From the NCBI GenBank assembly GCA_020723365.1, contig DYJB01000055.1, forward strand, positions 1 through 15,150: 15,150 nt of DNA, written 5' to 3'. A program made the position numbers and the translations under genes. Numbering within the stretch: the stretch's first letter is position 1; each line of letters opens with the position of its first letter. Below, one piece after another: positions 1 to 6,359 of the stretch. This DNA is from Candidatus Aquidulcis sp. Lineage in GTDB: Bacteria; Chloroflexota; Anaerolineae; Anaerolineales; E44-bin32. Below the pieces are notes generated by a model. It made no database searches, was not told the DNA's origin, and saw only the letters and a program-made list of their open reading frames with translations.

Positions 1-114
1 TGGTTGGGCGGGATCGTGTTCATTCTCGGAACGCTGGTGGCCGCCTGGCCGGATCGAGAGCCGGCGGCTGCCCGGGCGCGCATGCCGGCGCGAGCCGGCG
101 TGGCCCGGGCGTGA
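1..114 (+). CDS. ccmF: CcmF C-terminus (cytochrome c haem lyase subunit), partial
   Basis: The first reading frame runs from the window edge to TGA at 112-114 and gives the last 37 residues of a protein. It starts with a hydrophobic stretch (WLGGIVFILGTLVAAWPD) followed by a short Ala/Arg-rich tail. CcmF proteins end in a membrane helix of this kind. CcmF is the large membrane subunit that, with CcmH, attaches haem to apocytochrome c outside the membrane. The assignment rests mainly on position, directly ahead of ccmH in a ccm operon, plus the terminal helix. The catalytic part lies outside the window. The stop codon falls just ahead of the chosen ccmH start. Confidence 0.7.
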   Translation, partial: WLGGIVFILGTLVAAWPDREPAAARARMPARAGVARA

Positions 115-125
115 GGGATGCAGGG

Positions 126-614
126 ATGCGAACGCTGCCACGCCTGCTGCTGATGATCGGCGTCGTGATCGCGGCCCTGGCGCCTCTGGCCGGGAGCGCC
201 GCGGCGCAGGGCACCACGCCGACGGACGACGAGGTCAACGCCATCGCCAAGCAGCTCTACTGCCCGGTGTGCGAGAACATCCCGCTGGATGTCTGCCCGA
301 CCCAGGCCTGCGCCCAATGGCGCGACACCATCCGCCTGAAGCTTGCGGAGGGCTGGACGGAGCGGCAGATCAAGGACTACTTCGTTGAGCAGTACGGGGC
401 GCGCGTCCTGGCCACGCCGCCGGCCGAGGGGCTGAACTGGCTCGTGTACATCCTGCCGCCGGTGGCCTTCCTGGCGGGCGCCTTTCTTCTCTTCCGGGCG
501 CTGCGCAGTTGGCGCCGGGCGGCCGCGGCGGCCCCGGCCGCTCCGGCAGCGACAGCCGCCAGCGAGGATCCCTACGTGCGCCGGCTCGAGGACGAGCTGA
601 GGCGTGATGGCTAG
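126..614 (+). CDS. ccmH: CcmH, cytochrome c maturation thiol-disulfide protein
   Basis: CcmH reduces the haem-binding cysteines of apocytochrome c and works with CcmF at the outer face of the membrane. The frame shows a signal peptide (MRTLPRLLLMIGVVIAALAP), then the CcmH domain with the redox motif LYCPVCEN, then a membrane helix (about 15 residues after VLATPP, near positions 430-510) and an Ala-rich tail. The motif WTERQIKDYFVEQYGARVLATPP region is typical of the family. Two further cysteines follow the CxxC (VCPTQAC), which proteobacterial CcmH lacks. I chose the ATG at 126 because AGGG at 114-117 is well spaced and the signal peptide then has a clean basic start. A GTG at 111 overlapping the ccmF stop is the alternative and would add five residues. 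Confidence 0.92.
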   Translation: MRTLPRLLLMIGVVIAALAPLAGSAAAQGTTPTDDEVNAIAKQLYCPVCENIPLDVCPTQACAQWRDTIRLKLAEGWTERQIKDYFVEQYGARVLATPPAEGLNWLVYILPPVAFLAGAFLLFRALRSWRRAAAAAPAAPAATAASEDPYVRRLEDELRRDG

Positions 615-622
615 TACCAAGG

Positions 623-659
623 ACGACTTCCGAAGTCCCGCAGGGACTTCGGAAGTCGT
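623..659. repeat. Perfect 17-bp inverted repeat between ccmH and ccmG
   Basis: The left arm at 623-639 (ACGACTTCCGAAGTCCC) pairs without mismatch with 643-659 across a three-base loop, GCA. Each arm also contains the near-palindrome GACTTCNGAAGTC, so alternative folds exist. The hairpin begins 8 bases after the ccmH stop and ends about 25 bases before the ccmG start. No T-run follows, so it does not look like a plain terminator; inside an operon it could stabilise mRNA or tune expression of the genes downstream. A related inverted repeat lies at 7369-7405. Confidence 0.9.
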
Positions 660-683
660 GATATGCAGAGAGGTGCTCTTCCC

Positions 684-1250
684 ATGACGAACATGCTGCC
701 GGAGGACGCTGCCGCGCCCCGGGCCAAGCCGCGCTGGGGTGTGATCCTGGTCTGGGTCGGCGTGCTGGGGCTGCTGGCGCTGGTGGGCGTGGGGCTGATT
801 CGCACCCAGCAGGGGCCGGTTGGCGTGGGCAGCAAGCCGGCGCCGTTCACGCTGCGCACCTTCGAGGGCGCGGAGGTCAACACGGCCGACCTGATCGGCC
901 AGGTAGTCGTCATCAACTTCTGGGCCTCGTGGTGCGAGCCGTGCAAGCAGGAAGCCGCAGAACTCGAACAGGCCTATCAGCAGTACAAGGACCAGGGCGT
1001 GGCGTTCCTGGGCGTCAACTACGTCGACACCGAGCCGGAGGCCAGGGCCTACCTGGAGGAGTTCGGCATCACCTATCCGAACGGTCCCGACCTGGGCACG
1101 CGCATCTCGCAGGCCTTCCGCATTCGCGGCGTTCCGGAGACCTACATCCTCGGGCCGCAGGGGATCCTGGCCGAGGTGAAGATCGGACCCTACACCTCTC
1201 TGGACGAGATCACCCGCTCGATCGAAGCGGCAAGGACCAGCCAGCCGTAG
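684..1250 (+). CDS. ccmG: CcmG/ResA-type membrane-anchored thioredoxin-like protein
   Basis: This 188-residue protein has an N-terminal anchor (about residues 19-38) and then an extracytoplasmic thioredoxin fold. The active site is WCEPC with Cys84 and Cys87, followed by the cis-proline loop GVPETY near 150-154. The sequence VVINFWASWCEPC is typical of the TlpA/ResA/CcmG group. It should pass reducing equivalents to CcmH or to apocytochrome c to keep CXXCH thiols reduced. I chose ATG 684 because GAGAGG ends about ten bases upstream; the earlier ATG at 663 lies against the inverted repeat and lacks a ribosome site. It sits between ccmH and the CcmI-like gene. ResA would be an equally fair name, but operon context favours CcmG. 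Confidence 0.9.
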   Translation: MTNMLPEDAAAPRAKPRWGVILVWVGVLGLLALVGVGLIRTQQGPVGVGSKPAPFTLRTFEGAEVNTADLIGQVVVINFWASWCEPCKQEAAELEQAYQQYKDQGVAFLGVNYVDTEPEARAYLEEFGITYPNGPDLGTRISQAFRIRGVPETYILGPQGILAEVKIGPYTSLDEITRSIEAARTSQP

Positions 1251-1309
1251 CGGCTTGACGGCAATGCCCGGCCGCGTCGTGAGCGAGGCCGGCGGAGTAG
1301 ACGGACATC

Positions 1310-1777
1310 ATGGACGTTGGCTCGATACTGATCCTGACAGGCCTGACCGTGCTCATCGTGGCCTTCATCGCCCGCCCCCTGGCGGAGCGCCGCTCCAGGC
1401 TGGTCACCGCCGAGGAGCACGCGCTCTCAGGCCTGCAGGCCGAGCGCGACAAGATCCTGGCCATGATCCGCGAGACCGAGATGGATCACGCCATGGGCAA
1501 GATTCCGGACGGCGACTTCGAAGCGCAGCGCGCGGCGCTGGTGGCGCAGGGTGCAGCCTTGCTGCGCGCAATCGACGCCCAGGGCGGCGCGGCGCCGGCC
1601 CCGGCGGCGGCCGACGATCTCGATGCTGCCATCGAGGCTGCCGTGGCCTCCCGCCGCGCTCCGGCTGTGGCCGGCGGCGCTGCAGGGTTCTGCACGACCT
1701 GTGGCCAGGCTCTCCAGGGCGGGGATCGCTTCTGCGCCCGCTGCGGGGCCCCGGTGCCCCAGGAGGTCCAGGCATGA
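1310..1777 (+). CDS. CcmI-like membrane protein with C-terminal zinc ribbon
   Basis: The 155-residue protein starts with one membrane helix (about 5-22), followed by a charged helical segment (24-90) whose pattern ERDKILAMIRETEMDHAMGK followed by IPDGDFEAQR resembles the cytoplasmic hairpin of CcmI (leucine/acidic helix, a Gly-Lys turn, second helix). After an Ala/Pro linker (91-125) come two CxxC pairs, FCTTCG (C128, C131) and FCARCG (C142, C145), forming a zinc ribbon. The TPR apocytochrome-binding part of proteobacterial CcmI is absent. It likely helps the haem ligation complex, but the function of the ribbon is unknown. It overlaps the next gene by four bases (ATGA), so translation is coupled. 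Membership of the ccm operon is clear; the CcmI relation is inferred. Confidence 0.8.
   Translation: MDVGSILILTGLTVLIVAFIARPLAERRSRLVTAEEHALSGLQAERDKILAMIRETEMDHAMGKIPDGDFEAQRAALVAQGAALLRAIDAQGGAAPAPAAADDLDAAIEAAVASRRAPAVAGGAAGFCTTCGQALQGGDRFCARCGAPVPQEVQA
1761..1767 (+). promoter_or_regulatory. Ribosome binding site deciding the start of the cytochrome c lipoprotein
   Basis: AGGAGGT lies six bases before ATG 1774. The reading frame is open much further upstream, back to 1255, but that stretch overlaps the CcmI-like gene and is not coding. This site and the lipoprotein signal directly after ATG 1774 fix the start. Confidence 0.8.
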
Positions 1778-3618
1778 CGGGCCGGGCGGCCATCCTGCTG
1801 GTGCTCGCGGGCCTGCTCGCCGGATGCAACCTGGCAGGCGACATCACGCCGCCACCGGCGCTGGCGACGGCGCAGGCCGCTGCACCCGTGCCCGCAACGT
1901 CCGAGGCCACCTCGGCGGCAGCGCCCACCTCCTCATCGCCGGCAACCCAGGCGCCCGCTAACGTGCCGGCGCCGGCCGGCATCGACACGGCCCGCGGGAG
2001 GGTCATCTGGACCGAGAAGTGCGCACCCTGTCACGGTGAGACCGGGCAGTCCGACGGCGTCATGACGGCCAACCTGCCGAGCCCGCCGCCGCAACTCGGC
2101 AGCGCCGAGCTCGCGCGCGCCGCACGCCCGGCGGATTGGTACGCTGTGGTCACCAACGGCCGCATCGACCGTCTGATGCCGGCCTTCGCCAGCCTGAGCG
2201 ATGCCGAACGCTGGGACGTGGTCGCCTACGCGCTGTCGCTGGGCTCCCCGGCGGCCGATGTACAGGCAGGCGAAGCGCTGTATGCGGAGAACGCCTGCGC
2301 TCAGTGCCATGGCGATGGACAGGGCGGGGGCGGGGGAGGGCCGAGCTTCCGGATACCCGGTCTGGTGCAACAGCGCTCGCTCGATGACCTGGCGCAAGCG
2401 ATTCGCGCCGGCAGCCCGCCGGCCATGCCATCCTACGGCGAGACCCTGACCGATGACCAGGTGTGGGCGCTGGCCTCCTACGTGCGCACGCTGGCGTGGA
2501 GCAGTCCGGGCGCCGAGCAGCCTTCCACACCGGCGGCGCTGCAGAGCGGATCGATCGGCGGCCGGGTGATCAACGGCACGGCCGGGGCCTCCCTGCCGCA
2601 GGGGCTGGAGGTGATCCTCACCGGCTTCGACGGCGAGCAGGAGGTCTATCGCCAGACGGCCTCCGTCGCCAGTGACGGGTCGTACGCCTTCACCGATCTG
2701 CCGGCCGTGGCAGGCCGAATCTACGGAGCCACGGTCTCCTACGCCGGCGTGCTCTACTTCTCCGAAGGCGCCCACCTGGCAGGCGACGGAGCTCCCCTCG
2801 ATCTGCCGATCACCATCCACGACACAACCACGGACGCCACGGCCCTGAGCATCGAGCGTCTGCATATCTTGTTCGACTTTACGCTTCCAGAGCGGGTGCA
2901 GGTGTTGGAGCTGTGGGTCCTCTCCAATCGCTCAGACCGCACCATCGTGGCGCCTCCGGGCGGCGCTGCGGTTGAGGCCGCGCTTCCCGATGGCGCCACC
3001 GATCTCGGGTTCGAGCAGGGGTCGATCGGCGATCGTTTCATGCTGACCGAGAGCGGCTTCGGGGACACGCAGCCGGTCATCCCGGGCACGGCGACCTCGC
3101 AGTTCATCTTCAGCTACGTCATGCCCTACGACGGTCGGCTCGACTTCCGCCGTCCGACGGACTACGCCGTCGAGGCCGTCGTCCTGCTCCTCCCGGCCGC
3201 GGGTGTGACGGCCGAAGGCAGCGGGCTGCAGGATCTGGGCGTTCAGCAGATGGGCGGGCAGTCCGTGCACAGCTACGCCTCCGGGGCGATCTCCGCCGGC
3301 GGAGCGCTCGAGCTGGAGCTCTCCGGCAAGCCGGTGGCGGAATCGGTTGGCGCCCCCTCGAGCGGGCTGACGAACATCGCCATCGGGATCGGTGTCCTGG
3401 GAGGCCTGCTGATCGTGGCCGGACTGTGGTGGTTCCGCCCGAACCGCGCCGGACGCCCGGGCCGGGAGACGCGCCCCCCGGCTGCGCCCGAGGCCGACCG
3501 GCTGATCGATGAGATCGCCGACCTGGACGACGCCTTCGCCGCCGGCGGGATGGAGGAGAGCGTCTACCGCGCCCGCCGCGAGTCCCTTAAGCGCCTGCTG
3601 CGCGACCGAATGCGCTGA
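1774..3618 (+). CDS. Di-haem cytochrome c lipoprotein with Ig-like domain, membrane helix and CcmI-like tail
   Basis: The 614-residue protein begins with a lipoprotein signal (lipobox LAGC, Cys18) and an Ala/Thr/Ser/Pro-rich linker (to about 70). Two class I cytochrome c domains follow: CAPCH at 83-87 with probable axial Met135, and CAQCH at 175-179 with probable Met218. A carboxypeptidase-regulatory-like beta domain (about 259-325, GGRVING start) precedes an unrecognised beta-rich region (about 345-520). One membrane helix (about 532-556) leads to a cytoplasmic helical tail (575-614) with the pattern LDDAFAAGGMEESVYRARRE, like the CcmI hairpin. It sits between the CcmI-like gene and ccmA, overlapping the former by four bases. 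It is probably an electron carrier and a client of the maturation system, possibly with a role in it. Lipid anchor plus membrane helix would fix both ends to the membrane. Exact function unknown. Confidence 0.85.
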   Translation: MTGRAAILLVLAGLLAGCNLAGDITPPPALATAQAAAPVPATSEATSAAAPTSSSPATQAPANVPAPAGIDTARGRVIWTEKCAPCHGETGQSDGVMTANLPSPPPQLGSAELARAARPADWYAVVTNGRIDRLMPAFASLSDAERWDVVAYALSLGSPAADVQAGEALYAENACAQCHGDGQGGGGGGPSFRIPGLVQQRSLDDLAQAIRAGSPPAMPSYGETLTDDQVWALASYVRTLAWSSPGAEQPSTPAALQSGSIGGRVINGTAGASLPQGLEVILTGFDGEQEVYRQTASVASDGSYAFTDLPAVAGRIYGATVSYAGVLYFSEGAHLAGDGAPLDLPITIHDTTTDATALSIERLHILFDFTLPERVQVLELWVLSNRSDRTIVAPPGGAAVEAALPDGATDLGFEQGSIGDRFMLTESGFGDTQPVIPGTATSQFIFSYVMPYDGRLDFRRPTDYAVEAVVLLLPAAGVTAEGSGLQDLGVQQMGGQSVHSYASGAISAGGALELELSGKPVAESVGAPSSGLTNIAIGIGVLGGLLIVAGLWWFRPNRAGRPGRETRPPAAPEADRLIDEIADLDDAFAAGGMEESVYRARRESLKRLLRDRMR

Positions 3619-3621
3619 GCG

Positions 3622-4320
3622 ATGATCGAAGTCCGCCGTCTGGTCAAGACCTTCGGGCTCAAACCGGTTCTGCGCGGGGTCGACTTCCGCGCCCAGCCAG
3701 GCGAATTCGTGGCGCTGCTCGGCCCGAACGGCGCAGGCAAGACAACGATGCTGCGCATCCTGGCGACGCTCTCCCGCCCGACGATGGGCGAGGTGCGCCT
3801 CGCCGGCTACGCCCTGCCCGCGCAGGCGGCCGAGGTGCGGCGCCTGCTGGGCGTTGTCTCCCACCAGCCGCTGCTGTATGGCGACCTGACGGCCGAGGAG
3901 AACCTGCGCTTCTATGCCCGCATGTACGGCCTGAGCGACGGGGCGGGGCGGGCGGCCGAAGTGCTCGACAGCGTCGGGCTGGCGGCGCGGCGGCGCGACC
4001 TGGTGCGCCAGTTCTCGCGCGGCATGCAGCAGCGACTGGCCATCGGGCGCGCCCTGCTGCACGATCCGCAGGTGATGCTGTTCGACGAGCCCTACACCGG
4101 CCTGGATCAGGATGCCAGCAGCATGCTGGACGAGGTCCTGCGCCGGGTGGCCGTAGCCGGACGGACGGTGGTGATGACCTCGCACGACCTGCCGCGGGCG
4201 GCGGACCTGGCGACGCGCATCGATGTGCTCTCGCGGGGGGTGATCGCCGCCAGCGTCCCCCAGTCCGAGATCACGCCCGCCGGGCTGATCGACCTCTACC
4301 GCCAGGTGACGCGTGACTAG
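3622..4320 (+). CDS. ccmA: CcmA, ATPase of the haem/CcmE-release ABC transporter
   Basis: This 232-residue ABC ATPase has Walker A GPNGAGKT (34-41), a Q-loop glutamine (Q82), a signature motif FSRGMQQR (131-138), Walker B VMLFDE (151-156) and the switch His188 (TSHD). In the ccm pathway CcmA with CcmB and CcmC drives release of haem-loaded CcmE from CcmC. The signature reads SRGMQQ, as is common in CcmA, rather than the usual LSGGQ. The gene starts three bases after the cytochrome gene stop and overlaps ccmB by eight bases, so the ATPase and permease are translationally coupled. Identification rests on both motifs and operon position. Confidence 0.93.
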   Translation: MIEVRRLVKTFGLKPVLRGVDFRAQPGEFVALLGPNGAGKTTMLRILATLSRPTMGEVRLAGYALPAQAAEVRRLLGVVSHQPLLYGDLTAEENLRFYARMYGLSDGAGRAAEVLDSVGLAARRRDLVRQFSRGMQQRLAIGRALLHDPQVMLFDEPYTGLDQDASSMLDEVLRRVAVAGRTVVMTSHDLPRAADLATRIDVLSRGVIAASVPQSEITPAGLIDLYRQVTRD

Positions 4321-5029
4321 CGGCGCCGCCCCCGCGACCTCGAGCGGCCAGCGGACTCGCGGCTACCTGCGCGCCGTCGGGGCGGTGCTGTGGAAAGACC
4401 TGGCGGCCGAGCTGCGCAGCCGCGAGCTGCTCAGCGCCATGCTGGTCTTCGCCCTGCTCGTCATCCTGGTCTTTAACTTCGCCCTCGAGCTTGACCTGGC
4501 CACGCGCCAGACGGTCACCTCCGGCGTGCTGTGGGTCACGTTCGCCTTCGCCGGCACGCTGGGCCTCAACCGCTCGATGGCCGTCGAGCGCGACCGCGGC
4601 TGCCTGGACGGGCTGCTGCTGGCACCCGTCGATCGGAGCGCGCTGTACTTCGGCAAGGCGCTCGGCAACCTTGCCTTCATGCTCATCATCGAGGCCATCA
4701 TCCTGCCGGTCTACAGCCTCCTGTACAACGTCAACCTGTTCCTGCCCGGGCTGCTCGGTGTGGTGCTGCTGGGCTCGATCGGCTACGCCGCCGTCGGCAC
4801 GCTGCTGTCCTCGATGGCGGTCCAGGCCCGCACGCGGGATGTGCTGCTGCCGATCCTGCTTTTCCCGGTGGTGCTGCCCGTGCTCATCCCGGCCGTCAAG
4901 GCCACCAATGCCGTGCTGCTGGGGCTGGAGGCGGCCGAGCTGTGGCCGTGGCTCAACCTGCTGATCGCCTACGACGTGATCTTCACCGCCGCGGCGTTCA
5001 TGCTGTTCGATTTCGTCGTCGAGGAGTGA
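4313..5029 (+). CDS. ccmB: CcmB, membrane subunit of the CcmAB ABC transporter
   Basis: The 238-residue protein has about six membrane helices. It shows family segments such as AVLWKDLAAELRSRELLSAM near the start, ERDRGCLDGLLLAPVDRSAL in the middle, and LLSSMAVQARTRDVLLPILL with FPVVLPVLIPAVKA following. These are typical of CcmB. It forms the permease partner of CcmA. The start is GTG 4313 inside the end of ccmA, preceded by AGGTGA at 4304-4309. The length matches the family. It is followed after 36 bases by the ccmC N-terminal frame. Confidence 0.93.
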   Translation: MTSGAAPATSSGQRTRGYLRAVGAVLWKDLAAELRSRELLSAMLVFALLVILVFNFALELDLATRQTVTSGVLWVTFAFAGTLGLNRSMAVERDRGCLDGLLLAPVDRSALYFGKALGNLAFMLIIEAIILPVYSLLYNVNLFLPGLLGVVLLGSIGYAAVGTLLSSMAVQARTRDVLLPILLFPVVLPVLIPAVKATNAVLLGLEAAELWPWLNLLIAYDVIFTAAAFMLFDFVVEE

Positions 5030-5065
5030 CGTCGCCCTGCGGGGCGAGCAAGGGAGGAGAACGAT

Positions 5066-5158
5066 ATGCAGCCGATGCCGCGAGCGCTCAAGGCGCTCTC
5101 CTGGGTCTCCGCCATCCTGTTCCTGGTGGCGCTGGGCATGACCCGCGCTAAGCCGTGA
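5066..5158 (+). CDS. ccmC: CcmC N-terminal fragment: first membrane helix in a separate frame
   Basis: A 30-codon frame starts at ATG 5066 behind a strong ribosome site (AGGGAGGAG, 5051-5059) and ends at TGA 5156-5158. Its product contains one membrane helix, LKALSWVSAILFLVALGM. CcmC proteins begin with just such a LSW...L helix, which then runs on into VMGDVQRVFYFHV. Here that continuation is in another frame, beginning at GTG 5155/ATG 5158. The stop and the next ATG share a base (TGATG). The fragment is therefore the start of ccmC separated by a frame change. The link between helix and MGDVQ also looks about four residues shorter than usual. It may be a real frameshift, a base-calling or assembly error, or a working two-part gene. 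Confidence 0.75.
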   Translation: MQPMPRALKALSWVSAILFLVALGMTRAKP

Positions 5159-5754
5159 TGGGCGACGTGCAGCGCGTCTTCTACTTCCACGTCGCCTCGG
5201 GCTGGGTGGGCGCGCTGGCCTTCCTGGTGGCTGCCGTGTCCGGCGGGATCTACCTGGCGCGCGGCAAGCGGCGCTGGGATGCCGTCGGACTAGCGTCGGT
5301 CGAGATCGGGCTGGCGTTCACGCTGGCTAACCTGATCAGCGGCTCGGTCTGGGCGCGGCCGATCTGGAACACCTGGTGGACGTGGGACCCGCGCCTGGTG
5401 ACAGCCTCCGTGATGGAACTGGTCTACGTCGCCTACCTGCTGCTGCGCCAGGGCATCGAGGATCCTGATCGCCGGGCTCGCTTCGGCGCCGTGTATGCCA
5501 TCGTCGGGTTCCTCAGCGTGCCGCTGACCTTCCTGTCGATCCGCATCTTCCGCACCATCCACCCGGTGGTGGTGGGCAACAACGATCCGACGGCACAGGG
5601 CACGTTCGACATGACGCCGCCGATGCTGCAGACGTTCTTTGTCAGCCTGGCCGTCTTCACCCTGCTGTATGGCGTGCTGCTGTGGCACCGCGTCCGCATG
5701 CAGTCGCTGGCCGAGACGGTTGAAGAACGCAAGCTGAAGCTGCTTTCGGCCTAG
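5155..5754 (+). CDS. ccmC: CcmC, haem delivery protein, main part lacking the first helix
   Basis: CcmC binds haem at the outer face of the membrane and loads it onto CcmE. This 199-residue frame starts with VQRVFYFHVASGW, containing the first haem-ligand histidine (His12), then the tryptophan-rich loop WNTWWTWDPRL (71-81) and the second ligand in RTIHPVV (His136). About five membrane helices are visible; the sixth, normally first, is encoded in the 5066-5158 frame. No ribosome site precedes GTG 5155 or ATG 5158, so translation would depend on re-initiation at the TGATG overlap. All catalytic features are kept, which argues against old decay. Joined, the two parts give about 229 residues, the normal length. 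ccmD follows after 31 bases. Confidence 0.9.
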   Translation: MMGDVQRVFYFHVASGWVGALAFLVAAVSGGIYLARGKRRWDAVGLASVEIGLAFTLANLISGSVWARPIWNTWWTWDPRLVTASVMELVYVAYLLLRQGIEDPDRRARFGAVYAIVGFLSVPLTFLSIRIFRTIHPVVVGNNDPTAQGTFDMTPPMLQTFFVSLAVFTLLYGVLLWHRVRMQSLAETVEERKLKLLSA

Positions 5755-5785
5755 GGGCCGCGGGCCAGCTCAAGGAGCATGGATC

Positions 5786-5950
5786 ATGGCGCTGGAAGGA
5801 CCGGCACAGACGTTCAACTACATGCTGCTCGGCTACGGGGTCATCCTGGGATGCATCGCTGTGCTGCTGGCCAGCATGGTCGCGCGCTACCGCTCGCTGA
5901 TGCGCGACACGCGCATGCTGGATGAGCTGGAGGCGCAGGGCAAGCGCTAG
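5786..5950 (+). CDS. ccmD: CcmD-like small membrane protein
   Basis: This 54-residue frame starts at ATG 5786, eight bases after AAGGAG (5772-5777), and ends at TAG 5950. It has a single membrane helix (about 12-32, MLLGYGVILGCIAVLLASMV) followed by a basic segment and a charged tail (RYRSLMRDTRMLDELEAQGKR). CcmD is a short one-helix protein of this layout that stabilises the CcmABC-CcmE complex. Sequence similarity in such short proteins is weak, so the call leans on size, topology and position right after ccmC. It is the last gene of the operon. Confidence 0.8.
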   Translation: MALEGPAQTFNYMLLGYGVILGCIAVLLASMVARYRSLMRDTRMLDELEAQGKR

Positions 5951-6359
5951 GGCAGCGAAGAGCAGTCAGCGATCAGCCGTCAGCTCGTTGCAGCAGGCAA
6001 GCCGCAGGCGGCAGCCTGCGATGGGCGACCAGCAGCGCGCAACTGGCGACAAGGGGCTACCAGCCGGCACGGAGCAGCTGGCTTCGAGATCGCCGGTCAG
6101 GCAGATCGGCGACATACGAAGGGAAGATGCAGGGGCGCACATCGTGCGCCCCTGCCTGTTCTTCCCCTGCCCTCGGCGGGCTAGACGCTGCGGCGGCTCC
6201 GCTCGAAAGCTTGCACCCATTCTCGGCGAAGCAGCCCCGGTAGAGCGGGACGTCCTGCAACTACCCCAGGAAACCGGCCCCCGTACGCGGTTAGCTGGGG
6301 CTGGTAGCCGATAGCGGATCGCCGATCGCTGACTGCTGACTGCTGCTTGCTGATCGCAC
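5951..6359. repeat. Gene-free interval of nested inverted repeats between ccmD and ubiA
   Basis: No credible gene lies here. The interval holds degenerate heptamer-like units (GCTGACT twice in tandem at 6328-6341, plus GATCAGC, GACCAGC and ACCAGCC variants). Two nested pairs of perfect inverted repeats flank a central hairpin: 5961-5974 with 6324-6337 (14 bp), and 6055-6065 with 6299-6309 (11 bp). A small hairpin at 6003-6020 (7-bp stem, four-base loop) is also present. Open frames in the interval translate to low-complexity Ser/Ala/Gln-type strings and have no ribosome sites. The interval separates two converging genes, ccmD and ubiA. It may be a non-autonomous mobile repeat or a decayed intergenic repeat block. 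Confidence 0.7.
6121..6166. terminator. Strong hairpin between convergent ccmD and ubiA, possible bidirectional terminator
   Basis: A perfect 12-bp stem, 6129-6140 (GCAGGGGCGCAC) with 6144-6155, closes a three-base loop ATC. A further 7-bp stem, GGGAAGA at 6121-6127 with TCTTCCC at 6160-6166, extends it after a small internal loop. It lies between two converging genes and could stop transcription from both sides. No clean T-run follows on either strand, so a plain intrinsic terminator is not certain; it may instead be a dispersed palindromic repeat. Confidence 0.5.

Noticed and set aside
1255..1773. Upstream extension of the cytochrome lipoprotein frame
   Set aside because: It overlaps the CcmI-like gene in another frame and gives Arg/Gly-rich sequence. 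The lipoprotein signal and ribosome site place the start at 1774.
2932..4185. A 417-codon open frame on the - strand
   Set aside because: It lies opposite the cytochrome gene and ccmA, which have clear motifs. Its sequence is a shadow with many His, Gln and Arg residues.
5966..6314. Short open frames in the repeat interval between ccmD and ubiA
   Set aside because: Their translations are Ser/Ala/Arg-rich strings created by the degenerate heptamer repeats, and they lack ribosome sites and family features.
5961..6346. Possible CRISPR array from repeated short units
   Set aside because: The units are short, degenerate and in both orientations, with no regular spacers and no cas genes nearby.
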